This document shows, piece by piece, positions 30,730 through 40,472 of a stretch of 64,000 bases of DNA. The stretch covers positions 85,553 to 149,552 of the forward strand of contig CAUYUJ010000969.1 in NCBI GenBank assembly GCA_963575745.1, written 5' to 3'. Position 1 is the stretch's first letter; each line of letters opens with the position of its first letter. Origin of the DNA: Prorocentrum cordatum (Eukaryota > Sar > Dinophyceae > Prorocentrales > Prorocentraceae). The translations under genes were made by a program, and so were the position numbers. Below the pieces are notes generated by a model that saw only the letters and a program-made list of their open reading frames with translations, made no database searches and was not told the DNA's origin.

Positions 30730-31770
30730 ACAGAACAGCGAGTTCCGCCGCCTTGAACATGTGGTCTGCAAACATCTCGGCCGCCTTACCTCTCACCATT
30801 TGTCCGTCTCTGTCTATCTTATAATCACTGTGCTCTGACAGAAAATGGTAAGAGTCACCGGCAGGGTGCTGCAACTTGCGGCAAAGGCATGCACCGTCAA
30901 GAATCATGATGCGCGGGCATGTCCCCGCGGCCTTCTAGTCTTCAATCCGACGGTTCATTCGAGCTCGGACAAGAAAGGCGACGTCGTCCCACATAGGGTC
31001 AACACAACCTCCAGCCGGGGACTCACAACACCTGTGGTCCCCACCAATGTACAGCATCTCAATCGCGCCATCAGGCGAGCGCTTGACCGCATCGTCTATG
31101 ATGCGATCAGCTGCCTCTAACATTAATCGGAGGGCTCCAGCGAGGAGCGTTGGATCTTCATTCCGCTTCCCTTCTACGCGAACTCCAAGCAATTTAACTA
31201 TCGACTGATCAGCAATATCATTAACTGGAGTGTGGACTCCCTTCACGTAGTGCTGATGCCCTGGGTTCGTCCAATTGTGCGACTAGGCGGCTTCCCGAAG
31301 GTCGGGGCCCTTGCAGCCACTCATAACGTTGGCAGAAATGCCATGGACGAGCTCTTGCATGAAATATGGAATGTAATGGCTTGGCGTGACTTTCTGCGCG
31401 GCCGCCGTTCTGAACGAGACCGTAGAATCAGAAACGATATGAATGGGGCAAGACCAGAACTTGTATTGCTTGTGTTGCATCAAGCATAAAGGGGGGAAAA
31501 GTCCGTAGTAGGCTTTCCAGTTGCCATCATGGCCGCAATGTCCCCACCAACAAATGGGACCCATGAGTGCCCATTCTGGCGGGCAACCTGGGCAATGGCC
31601 TGGCACTTCTCTAGGAACGACAAACTGCCCGTCCAGGCCTTCAGACGAGGATCTGTTATTTCAACATAAATCTGAAGAATCTCGGACACTCGAACCTCCC
31701 ATTCATGCGTGGGCGGTCTGGGGCCCTCGGCGAACTCACCCTTGCGCCAATGGTAGTCGAGGACGTTCAA
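30730..31770 (-). CDS. Element 2 cargo: SGNH-hydrolase-like domain
   Basis: The lead-in (VRVSEILQIYVEITDPRLKA, AIAQVARQNGHSWVPFVGGD) shifts frame near 31490. Landmarks then follow in SGNH order: IHIVSDSTVSFR (block I, S-D-S for G-D-S), ISANVMSGCKGPDL (block II Gly), IEMLYIGGDHRC (block III, G-G-D-H for G-x-N-D) and, after a shift near 30930, HPAGDSYHFLSEHSDYKI (block V D-x-x-H), followed by GKAAEMFADHMFKAAEL. SGNH enzymes are esterases/lipases and acyl-transferases. The assignment rests on motif order by eye. The block III Asn is not in its usual place, so this copy may be inactive or the call wrong. Confidence 0.4.
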
Positions 31771-32640
31771 GGGGCCACGCCCTAGATAGGGCGGGCCCTC
31801 CCATCGTCGTCGACTCCCATCGGCCCCGCATCAGGGGGCCCACCTCCGCCACCGCCCCCAGGGGGGTCACCAAAGGGCGGAGGATTCCCTGTGGGAGAGC
31901 CACCTGAGCCGGACGGGGCACCCCCACCGCCGGCTGGGCCAGGGGGAGAGCCACCGCCCGCTCCGCCCTCGGCTTGGCCGGGCGGGGCAGCCGGACTTGA
32001 GGCCGACCCAGCGGATGGTCCGCCGCTCGCCTGCCGACCAGCTCCTGGATTGTCCAAAGGCTTCTGTGGCACAGATCCAACCGATGGAAGCGACATCGCA
32101 ATGTTCGCTTGATTGCTGGCCGAGCCGACTGAGTCGGCCGGCAGCTCCGCTCCCAAGCGTGGACTTTTCGGCGCCTTGACCGGACCCTCCTCATTGTCTC
32201 TGGAAGGCCCCTCTGAGGGCGCCCCAAGATCAGGCTGCTCAAGATCTGCGGGCAAAAGTGGCTATTCTCCAGCGACGACTGGGTCGTGCAGTTCGGTCTT
32301 GGTCTCAGTGACTGGCGGAGAGCGTGGCTTCTCAGTCGAACCAACACTGTCTTCAAGGCCAGCACTCGCAAGCCACCCCTTCAAGTCATAGGGGCGCGAC
32401 CACCAAGGAGCTGCCTTACGCCGGGCCACAGCCTGCTCGGGAGAAGACTGGAAATAACTAGCTCTGGCTGAATCGGTGAGAGCCCCCTCAACAACATGCA
32501 CAGGCATGTAGGGGCGGCCCTTAACAACAGGCAGGGCACGCATAGTACCCCAACAGGCAGGGCACGCATAGTACCCCAGCCGCCCCCAGCGGCTTGGCCG
32601 CGGGGCGGTGAGTGCGGTGAAGGGCCCCAAATGTTCAACC
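31771..32640 (-). CDS. Element 2 cargo: zinc-like start then Gly/Pro-rich linker
   Basis: From 32642 the frame reads GRLGYYACPACWGTMRALPV, RPYMPVHVVEGALTDSARAS and PWWSRPYDLKGWLASAGLED, then passes (frame change near 32260) into a Gly/Pro/Ser-rich linker to about 31782. Only the first 90 residues look ordered. Family not recognised. Confidence 0.4.
32528..32576. repeat. 23-bp tandem duplication in the cargo
   Basis: GGCAGGGCACGCATAGTACC is repeated twice with CCAA between copies. It duplicates a C-x-x-C-bearing stretch in the minus-strand frame (YYACPACWG) and causes the frame change there. Confidence 0.8.
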
Positions 32641-33879
32641 ACACAATGGGAGAGCCTTTCGTCTTGTTGTCCAACACTGGGACGCTCACAAAATCACCGT
32701 ATATCGTCACCCGCCGGCTGGCTGGGCCAACGGTGGGACCCGCGACCTCTCCCTTCTCGAGAGTTCGGACAGGACGTCGAGCCTCCCCTGGCGCTTTCAT
32801 GTACAACTTGCAGACCAACTTCGTCATTTCATCCGGGTATGACTGAAAATAAGTACCCTCAAGAATCTGGTCAACCTTAGGAGGATCATAATCGAAACGG
32901 CACGTGGCTTTTCTATCGAATGTTGTCCAGTGGGCGACCCACGGGTCCTGCGAGACACGAGAAAACAGACGCTCAAAGATCGTCTGTGAGCTGGCGGCTA
33001 AATCTTCCTTCAATGCGGTAACGACTTGGTCGCTCCGCATGCACAATATATGGTGCCGCCACATCGTGTAGCGCCAGCTCCGCCCCCTGTTGCGCACGAG
33101 CGAAGTGCCCCTTGCATGGCTAGGCCTGGACCATTCGGTCTCGTCAGGATAACAGCGAAGGACATGTTGCTCCTCGCGGGGATTGCGTTTCTCACGAGAG
33201 GGGGCGGCTGTCTTCTTGGCAGGCTTGGTGTCATCAACATTAGCGGAAGCGGCTCTCTTACGAGCTGCATTTTCCGCTGCGTGAATTTCGACGCCGCCTT
33301 CTATTTCGATGTCAACATCCATCGTGACATCGCTGGGACTAAAAGGATAGACCGTCTCCCCGGCCGGCTGGGCCGACGGGGCGACGCCCCCGCTCGGCTG
33401 GGCCGATGGGGACACCTCTTTGTTCGCATTGGGAGGGGCCTGTCCTTCTGCCCCGATAGGAGGTTCTTCGCCTTCGGGCAAATCCGAGGCGGGTTCATAC
33501 ATGGCATCACCCGAGCAAACCGAAGTCACATCCTCCCCCGACGGCGCGGCCGCTGGAGTATCCAGCGGTTGACACATGGGTTCGGCCAATGACCAATCGG
33601 GCGCGCGAGGACCGCGGCAGGCGGGGCCCGCACAGCCGCAACGGGGCGGCGGCGCGGTCCGAGGGGAGGCCGGCCGCCGGGTGGCCCGCGCAAGCTCTGG
33701 AGACAAAGCGGCAGCGGCACACAGGGAATTAGAAGAGGAGACAGGATGATAACGAGATGACAACATGCGCTCAGCAGCACGAGCAACAACAATGTGAACT
33801 TGCTGTGCAAAGGCATCCGTGGAATCTTCAGCCGACTTACAATCCCTGCCACTGGCCTCAACATGCTCATGCGCGCCGT
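32640..33879 (-). CDS. Element 2 cargo: linker and unrecognised domain
   Basis: The ORF (from 34192 in this frame) first gives an Ala/Pro-rich, hairpin-bearing linker (GGVAPSAQPAGETVYPFSPS), then an ordered stretch: QTIFERLFSRVSQDPWVAHW, KVDQILEGTYFQSYPDEMTK and LVCKLYMKAPGEARRPVRTL, followed by RRVTIYGDFVSVPVLDNKTK. The ordered part of about 150 residues is mixed helix/strand. I do not recognise the family. The frame shifts near 32640. Confidence 0.45.
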
Positions 33880-34448
33880 CACATCTGCGCTCAAGTCCCT
33901 CAATCACGTCATGAGATGCGGATGCAATCGTCCAGGGCTTTTTCATGAAGTTGCCCTTTCTGCCCCTTAAACCATACGCACACCCATGCAGTGCCGTTTT
34001 GACGAGCCCTAGCTCTCTCATGAACTCTTTCACCTGGGGGCCACTCCAATAATTACACTGCGCAGGCCACTCAGGACAAACTGCACCCCCCCGCTCTGTG
34101 CACACCACGGGCAATCTCGCGGAAGTTCCAAAACAGATATCTGAAGTCGGTCCTAACACCTCGAAGCCTACGCATCGCTCAATCATTTCCAATGCGAAAA
34201 TAATGGGCTTCGTTCACGTATTCCCAGGGGGAACCACCCGTGCAGGGCATTGAGCCCCATAGAGCTATGTGTTGTCCTTTGAACTTCATGATATCGTTCA
34301 GAGCCATTCTTCTTCCCTTATCGGTTTTCATATCTTCTCTCTCCGTATACCGTATCACCTTACAAGAATTATCAACGAAATTCTTGGGGGTTCCAATCCT
34401 GCTCTCAGGGCCACAACAATATTCTAATAAGAGTCGATCCCGGGTCCA
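33880..34448 (-). CDS. Element 2 methyltransferase-like domain downstream of RNase H
   Basis: The frame in phase with RNase H reads RLLLEYCCGPESRIGTP (motif I position), CKVIRYTEREDMKTDKG (acidic motif II/III position) and IALWGSMPCTGGSPWEYVNE (motif IV position, with P-C as in C5-methyltransferase active sites). After stop and frame changes near 34195 it reads RTDFRYLFWNFREIARGVHR, then CPEWPAQCNYWSGP (E-N-V position). It ends with HGCAYGL...KKPWTIAS and CDGAHEHVEASGRD. The last block matches the C-x-G-x-H-x-H ending of the methyltransferase-like block in element 1, so both elements carry versions of this domain. Activity on DNA is inference. Confidence 0.5.
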
Positions 34449-35379
34449 CTAGGTGGCCGGGGCGCAATCGTCCCGGATCCAGAATTCCGCCCAGTCGGTC
34501 CATCTACTTGGGTGATAATCGCCATCGCTGGAATCAGCATTCGAGTTCTGTTCAAAGGGGCGATGATATTTTACATCTTCAGCACGCCAGTTATCCGCAC
34601 GGTCAATAGTGAAACCATGTCGGACATTGATTGCGTAGGTACGACGCTGATCAGCCAACCTGTCTGGGTCAACTGGGCAATCTGTATTCATGGGCATAAA
34701 CGTGACAAGTTTAGGAACGAAGTGCCAACGTTTAAGACTCAATCCGCGTTGTGTCCAGTGATCCTTCTTATTCTGAAAATTAGCAGCAGCAGCAGCAGAA
34801 GGAATCTGAGAAAGATGAAGGTTGTAACCGAGCGTGTCTTCTTCTTGCTCGGTAGTAGCTGGCTCGGATTGTGACTGTTCATCACATTTCGATCTCGACT
34901 GATCCGATGCATCAGACTCGCTTCCACTCTCAGTTAGGTCAAACATCGCTCTCATCTCAATCTCCTCCTTTGACCTGGGTTGATCGGGTCTTCTCCTGGT
35001 TCCTTCTTTCTTCGCATTCGGAGTAGTTGCACTCGCTACCACGGCTTGGCTGGGCGCATCTGCCACCGCGGCTTGGCCGGGGGCAGCGTCGATGGCAGCC
35101 AGGCGCTCGGCGCCGCTCGGTGCCGCTGGAATATGTTTTGGCTTTGGGGAACGCACAGCGGGCTTACCCTTGTTAAGACGCTTCTTTTTCTTATTCATCT
35201 TCTTACTGGGTGCGACAGCTCCTCTCCGCAAGGCCGAACTCGGACCTAAGCGGGGCCTCGGAATCCCCCCAGGCTTCAGGGGGGGACCGTCTGAGAACAT
35301 CAAATTTAGATAGTCTTGGCACCGCTGGGCGGTCCAAAACTTAGGAGTCACTACGTTGACCAGAAATAATACATTAACC
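34449..35379 (-). CDS. Element 2 linker after RNase H
   Basis: The same ORF as the end of RNase H continues with a Lys-rich basic patch (KKMNKKKKRLNKGKPAVRSP), an Ala/Pro stretch, an acidic Ser/Asp region and a more ordered C-terminus (DHWTQRGLSLKRWHFVPKLV, RRTYAINVRHGFTIDRADNW, GDYHPSRWTDWAEFWIRDD). It ends at a TAG immediately followed, in the same frame, by the methyltransferase-like domain, so an original read-through polyprotein is likely. Confidence 0.55.
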
Positions 35380-36447
35380 CAGGCCAAAGGGTATGTGAAT
35401 CTCTTCGTTCCAATGTCGGCAGCTTCATTTTGCGCCCGCTCGCACTGAAGTTCCACGATGCCTCGAGAGAACTGTTCATACACTGCGGCAGCATCAATAC
35501 GATGAGTTCGCGGAAGGTGCATAAGCTTCATGGACCCTCCGGCTTTAATGACCTTGCAAACTGCCTGGTTATCTTCTAAGAAAAGGCAACGCGTTCGTCC
35601 TCCAAGCAATATTTCCCGAAGCGGAGGGCAGCAAGCAGCTCTTTTCGCAGGGCAAGGTCAGCAGCCACAATTTCAGCCTCAAGAGTGCCATGGGAAACGC
35701 ACGTTTGCCGCTGAGATCCCATAGACTGCCCAGCTCTAGTGCTAACTGGCACTCGTGCTCCGATGTGTCCGGATGTCACTGGCCAGATCCGCATCGGAGT
35801 ATTGCTTCAACAAGACATCCTCCATGCTATCACCTACCCACGAAGACATGCGGCAGTGAGAAGTACACTTGATATAACAAAAGAGGCGGAAAGATCCATG
35901 TCTCGTTGCTCTGTCCATTTGGTAATGCAACTCGCCGCATGGCAAACAGCGCAGAGAAGGTCGTATCGAGCCATTCGCGCACCGCATAGGATCTTCATCA
36001 AGACTTTCGCCGCAATTGGCTGGAGCACGACCGACTGGGTCGGTGGCTCCGGATCATTGAGGCTGGCCGCTGCGGCTTCAAGGCCGCGCACGACGATCTC
36101 TTGATCTGGGGGCCCAACGTCAACACTGACGTTCAAGGCTGACGCTATGGCTTCCTCTGCTGGAAAGCAAACTTCGCCTCGAGGCCCGCCTTGGCCGCCC
36201 TCGAGATCGGCAAGTTCGGGGCCAATAGGGGCACCTGCAGCAGGATACGTAGCTGGGTCAGTATCTGTGAGTTGGGCATATAAAGTAACACAGGGATCAA
36301 ATAATTCAGTCATGTCGTACTCTACGACTCTGGCCTGTTTGGGTTCTCTAGATTGGTATGGCTCTGGCGGCTGGGCCGCTGAGTCACCCCCCGTTTCCTC
36401 CTCATCGCTCTCGTCTGGTTCTTCTGAAACTTTAGGAGGCGGCGGCT
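35380..36447 (-). CDS. Element 2 RT C-terminus and RNase H
   Basis: After an acidic insert (EEPDESDEEETGGDSAAQPP, TELFDPCVTLYAQLTDTDPA) the copia RT-RNase H junction follows: PIAAKVLMKILCGARMARYD, LLCAVCHAASCITKWTEQRD, then in other frames KQYSDADLASDIRTHRSTSA and GTLEAEIVAADLALRKELLA. The RNase H ends with CLFLEDNQAVCKVIKAGGSM, LPRTHRIDAAAVYEQF and QNEAADIGTKRFTYPLAWVN. The D, E, D and final D-x-x-T-K landmarks of Ty1/copia RNase H are all visible, spread over three frames because of indels. Confidence 0.8.
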
Positions 36448-37241
36448 CTAAAATCGCGGGCAACTCACCTTGCCACTCGACTGTGTGGATAGCCGGTGTT
36501 CGCAGCCCAAATATCGCCCGACCGCTGTCGGAGGGTCGACCTCTATGCTTATGGGGCAATTGGGAGATGGGGATTGTAACAGCTTCCATCCTTGGGTTAG
36601 CTTGTCGGCAGGACCGGCCAGCCTAAAATCAGAGACATATATTAGCCAGAAAAGTTTCAATTCTGCGTGGAAATAACAGCTGCGCCACGGGCTACATTTC
36701 ACGAAGCCGTTAGCCGTAACACGCCCTTCGCCGTGCTCCCAATATCCCCCTGAATCAGGGCGCCCATGCAGAGACAAAATCAACGGGCACACGGGGTTGC
36801 GCATATGCGACCAGGACTCAGGCCACTCATCACGGGGCAGGAACACCCATGTCGGGGTGCCACCCAGCCTTGATTGAGCGCAGGCCTGACGGGCGTCGGC
36901 TTGTTCGATACTATGGCCTTCGAAGGGCCCGTAGGAGTCAGCTGCTTTGCTGGCCTGCATTGTAGCAGGGCCGCTGGAAAGTTCTTGAAACACCGCTGCA
37001 TCTTTATTCTGATCTCTCACGCTAGAACCGCCGAAGACGACCCGACCTTTATACTTGCGGTCTTTGTGTCCGAGTGGCAGCTCGGAATTCTTCTCGTCAA
37101 AGATCGCGAAGGGGCGACCAAAGTGGACAGTCTCCCCATTGACTTCCGCAACAACAGCAGCATGTGTTTGACGCCTTTCTCGTGCCATGTGCCTATTTCA
37201 TGCAACCGGCCCCACTCCTTCCTCAAAGGCGCCCTTGGCAT
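36448..37241 (-). CDS. Element 2 reverse transcriptase (copia type, YVSD)
   Basis: The N-terminal part (RAPLRKEWGRLHEIGTWHEK) joins through a frameshift near 37185 to VAEVNGETVHFGRPFAIFDE, KNSELPLGHKDRKYKGRVVF, then GHSIEQADARQACAQSRLGG (motif A region, Asp kept) and TPTWVFLPRDEWPESW, all typical of copia RT. The catalytic box reads FWLIYVSDFRLAGPADK, so the first Asp of YVDD is Ser (codon TCT). Without that Asp polymerase activity should be lost. Together with frameshifts this marks a dead copy, unless YVSD is shared by related elements. Confidence 0.85.
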
Positions 37242-38400
37242 CCTGGTTAGCCTGGGCTTCGACTTTGGAAACCGATCGCGCTACAGCGGCATCAATCCGA
37301 GTCCGTCGCCATTCGTTGGGGAGTTGAAAAGGCTCGTCGACAACTGAGATGAGATCCGCAAAAGGGGTTGCACAGGTAATCCAAATCTTGGCATTGGAGC
37401 CGAGCCGTGCTGCAACGGCATCCGAGGCACGCTCCGCCGCGACGCGGCGGCCGCCGGACTCAAGGTCAGGCTTGCCTCTTGTGCCACCTCAGAATCCGCA
37501 TCGGATAACGGGCCCCTACCGACTGGGCCGGAGGGATCACCATCACGTGCGACGGCACCACCGCGCCAATTTTGCTTCCACCAAACATCCGCATCATCCG
37601 AAAGGTAGTCGTCTGAGTCATCCTCCGCGGAGGATTCGGTGGCCACAGCTGCGGCTTGGCCGCCCTGTGCCGCCTGTCTACGAAATCGCTCAACGACCCA
37701 CGGAGCGGCTCCTCTTGCCTTTGGATGTGTCGCAAGAGAAGCAGCATCCTCCTCAGAGAGTGGACGAGCCGCGGGCGGCTTGGCCACTGCGGGCCCGGGT
37801 GGAGTCGGTGGATCTTCCACGCCCAAACCCATATCACGCAGTAGGGCGAGACAAGGGGCGGGATCGTCAATACCAAAGAATCCTCTCTTTTCGGCCTTGT
37901 ATTGCTCGACAGCCTGTCGGCGTTGAGCCTGATTCATGTTGAACCAGCGTCCAGGATGAATGCCAGGATTGGTGGGTTCGGGCAACTTCTTTAGCCATTG
38001 AGCACCGCGCTCCGGATCTGGGTCTGCAACCCACACTCGAGTCACAGCGACGTAGTCGGGATCGCAATAATGTACAACTCGTATGCTGCATGTTATCCGA
38101 CGACCTGTCAATGGGAGCTTTTGTGTCAACTCATCTTTCGTTAGGCCAACGACAATACGCCGATCCTCATAGCATTCCATCGCATCCAGGTTCTGAGTCG
38201 CGCGAGCAAGGAGCGGCCCTTTCCCAGGGACTTGTTTCGCGCGGCTTGGCCGCCGAAAAGTTAGATTGACGATGCAAACGGTACTCAATATGAGCGAGAC
38301 CTAACTTCTGATCTTGATCTTCATCTGGGCGAGAGTCTCGCTGCGGGCCCCGACCGTCAACGACCGCAGGCTCGCCCTCCACGCACACAGACCCCCCAGA
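37242..38400 (-). CDS. Element 2 integrase-RT linker
   Basis: The frame from 38400 reads QRDSRPDEDQDQKLGLAHIE and shifts near 38230 into an ORF ending at 37281 (LDAMECYEDRRIVVGLTKDE, TRVWVADPDPERGAQWLKKL, AQRRQAVEQYKAEKRGFFGI). Then a Pro/Ala/Asp-rich stretch (SSAEDDSDDYLSDDADVWWK). Mostly disordered with one basic helical part. No known fold recognised. It fills the usual low-complexity gap between integrase and RT. Confidence 0.5.
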
Positions 38401-39572
38401 CCGTCATCATCATCGGAATCGGCCTCGGAGTCCGGCGGCGGCGCGCTCTCGCCTCCTCGGGGAGGCGGCGGCATAATCACGGCGGGATCCTCTGCACAAT
38501 ACGGGTGGACCGATTGCGCTCCTGCCCCCTGCCCCGAGCCGTCCGGGACGGCCGCGGCTTCGCCGGCGGGAGGAGTCGCAACGGAGCGCACTTCAGTCAT
38601 CGCCTTCTCGTGCGCTTTCCTCATCGGAAAATGGGGCGATTGGTCATCAGCAGTGCCATCTAGGACTTTGCTGTAGACTTGATCGGACTTATCTATGGCG
38701 GGTCGCTTGCCTTCGGGCGTGCGCCCTGATTCCACGTTAAGTCCATCTAGCTGTCTAAACAGCACAACATAGCTCTCTGGACCAACCATGCCCCCCGCTT
38801 TGTGTACATACCTCAGGTATAATCCAGGAATCATTGCACCGCCAGTCTTGGCGATCCGAAACCTCGGTTCTGGCGGGGGCACATAACGTACAAGAGACCC
38901 GAAGGGAAGAAGCGGTGCCTCAAACGGATGTCCAAAGCGACGTTCCCAACTCGACTTCCCTTCCTCAGGGGCCCTGGCGTTGTAGCAGAGACAAAAATAT
39001 CTGACGGCATACGTCCAATATGGCGGTGGGAGACCGGCCTGCATGAGCAGAGCTCGAGTCCCCATCTGTACCACGCCGTTTGCACGTTCGGCAACAGCGT
39101 TTTGCTTCTTGTTTCCTGGGATGGTAGGATCATGGGCAATCTTGAGCTCGTAACATGCCCTTGCAAGCTCGCGTGCACCATCTGTATAACAGTATTCGAA
39201 CTTCTCTCCCGGGGCTTTAAGGTTTACTAAAAAGTTACAAATGTGAACCGCAGACTTGTCGTGCACACCCTGAGCGGCGAGAAAATCAGTTGCTCGGTCG
39301 CGAAAAGTCACGCACGCGGTCTCATCGTGGAGCCCCCGCGAGAGTTCATCCATCGCAGACCAATGATCCATCGTCGTCAGGTGTCCAAACGAAGTGGGGT
39401 TAGCGCATGGACGGGGAACCTTCAGCCCTTTGTTGCGCGCTTTGCGCTGCTGTCGTCTGCTAGCTTTGGCCCAATTGCATACTGAGCAATATGGGTTCTT
39501 GGGAGTATGAGTTAGGAGATGCGGAAGGGAGGCTGCGGCCTGCTCAAGCTGCTCGGCAAGGGAACCCGACAC
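38301..39572 (-). CDS. int: Element 2 integrase
   Basis: The zinc-binding part reads LPHLLTHTPKNPYCSVCNWA (H-x3-H...C-x2-C). The catalytic core follows: FGHLTTMDHWSAMDE (first Asp, near 39370), EYCYTDGARELARAC (second Asp, near 39185), NAVAERANGVVQMGTRALLM (Glu, near 39090). Next come the copia-type W-x-x-x-F/Y-x-C-x-N segment (WTYAVRYFCLCYNARAPEEG) and FGHPFEAPLLPFGSLVRY. All three acidic residues are present and the core is open. After an acidic linker the frame shifts near 38390. Confidence 0.85.
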   Translation of the reverse strand: MSGSLAEQLEQAAASLPHLLTHTPKNPYCSVCNWAKASRRQQRKARNKGLKVPRPCANPTSFGHLTTMDHWSAMDELSRGLHDETACVTFRDRATDFLAAQGVHDKSAVHICNFLVNLKAPGEKFEYCYTDGARELARACYELKIAHDPTIPGNKKQNAVAERANGVVQMGTRALLMQAGLPPPYWTYAVRYFCLCYNARAPEEGKSSWERRFGHPFEAPLLPFGSLVRYVPPPEPRFRIAKTGGAMIPGLYLRYVHKAGGMVGPESYVVLFRQLDGLNVESGRTPEGKRPAIDKSDQVYSKVLDGTADDQSPHFPMRKAHEKAMTEVRSVATPPAGEAAAVPDGSGQGAGAQSVHPYCAEDPAVIMPPPPRGGESAPPPDSEADSDDDDGLGGLCAWRASLRSLTVGARSETLAQMKIKIRS

Positions 39573-39593
39573 CTCAACCTCTGAATCATCTGG

Positions 39594-40472
39594 TCATGGT
39601 TCTGACGGCTCGTCGATGTCGACTAGGTCGACACCGTCAGCGTCTCCAACTTCACCCTCCTCGGGCCCGGGGGCCGCGTCGCACGCATTGGAGTCCAACC
39701 CTTGATCCATGTTGTAGGGGAGGTATCCTGAGACCCCGTACCAACAAGGGCTCTTATACGCGGCTGCGCGGGCCACGGCTTTGCCGGGCTGAACGTCGGC
39801 CCCACCGACGGCATGGCCGTGGCAGGGCAAAGACGAGAGACACTCGGAGGCAGCGATGCCGGTAGGTGTCCGAATCCAACAGCATTCGCTAGCCTTACGA
39901 GGCGAATAGTAAAAATAAGTGATGGTATCCGCAGAGTCTAATGAGGACGGAAAAACGGGCGCGAACTCAGTCGGCCGCCCGTCAACGTAACTGTGGCTTC
40001 CAATCAACTCATGTGTATGCAAGTCTCTGGTTACGCGAGTCTGAACAGCATTGGGCGGAGGGCCTCCCGCCGATTCCACATTGCCCAGAAATGCCTTGGC
40101 GCCTGGCGTCACGCAACACAACCGCCCGGGGATATCACCCTCTCCAGCGGCAACCGCGCACATCCACTGACCCAGCGCCTTTTTGCCTGACAGGGTCAAG
40201 CATGGAATCTTGCCCTCAACGATCAGGTCCACTCTTTGACCGTTGGGCAACAGAAGGTAGGGCCTTCGGCCTGCTGGCCAGAAGAAACTAAAGCCGCGAT
40301 CCATGCACCGCTCTCCTACCGAAATCACGCACGGAGTCTCCGGCATGACCAATGCGTTAAAACTACCACCCTTAAATTTAGGGCACGCGACGCGAACTGA
40401 ACCGAAGGCTTTAGATTCTCCCCCGGCAATATTCAGAGCGATCGATTGCGGAAGCTTTCGAATCAGTCTCAT
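39594..40472 (-). CDS. Element 2 protease, C-terminal part
   Basis: The ATG at 40472 overlaps the stop of the Gag ORF (ATGA). The frame reads RLIRKLPQSIALNIAGGESK, then FNALVMPETPCVISVGERCM and FFWPAGRRPYLLLPNGQRVD, the expected remainder of a retropepsin-like fold after the DTG in the upstream ORF. It then becomes linker and ends DEPSEP at a TGA. The next ORF (integrase) is in the same frame, so one TGA separates protease from integrase. Confidence 0.65.
   Translation of the reverse strand: MRLIRKLPQSIALNIAGGESKAFGSVRVACPKFKGGSFNALVMPETPCVISVGERCMDRGFSFFWPAGRRPYLLLPNGQRVDLIVEGKIPCLTLSGKKALGQWMCAVAAGEGDIPGRLCCVTPGAKAFLGNVESAGGPPPNAVQTRVTRDLHTHELIGSHSYVDGRPTEFAPVFPSSLDSADTITYFYYSPRKASECCWIRTPTGIAASECLSSLPCHGHAVGGADVQPGKAVARAAAYKSPCWYGVSGYLPYNMDQGLDSNACDAAPGPEEGEVGDADGVDLVDIDEPSEP

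Noticed and set aside
37349-37942. Plus-strand ORFs opposite element 2
   Set aside because: Shadows of minus-strand polyprotein segments; translations lack motifs while the minus strand shows integrase, RT and RNase H landmarks.
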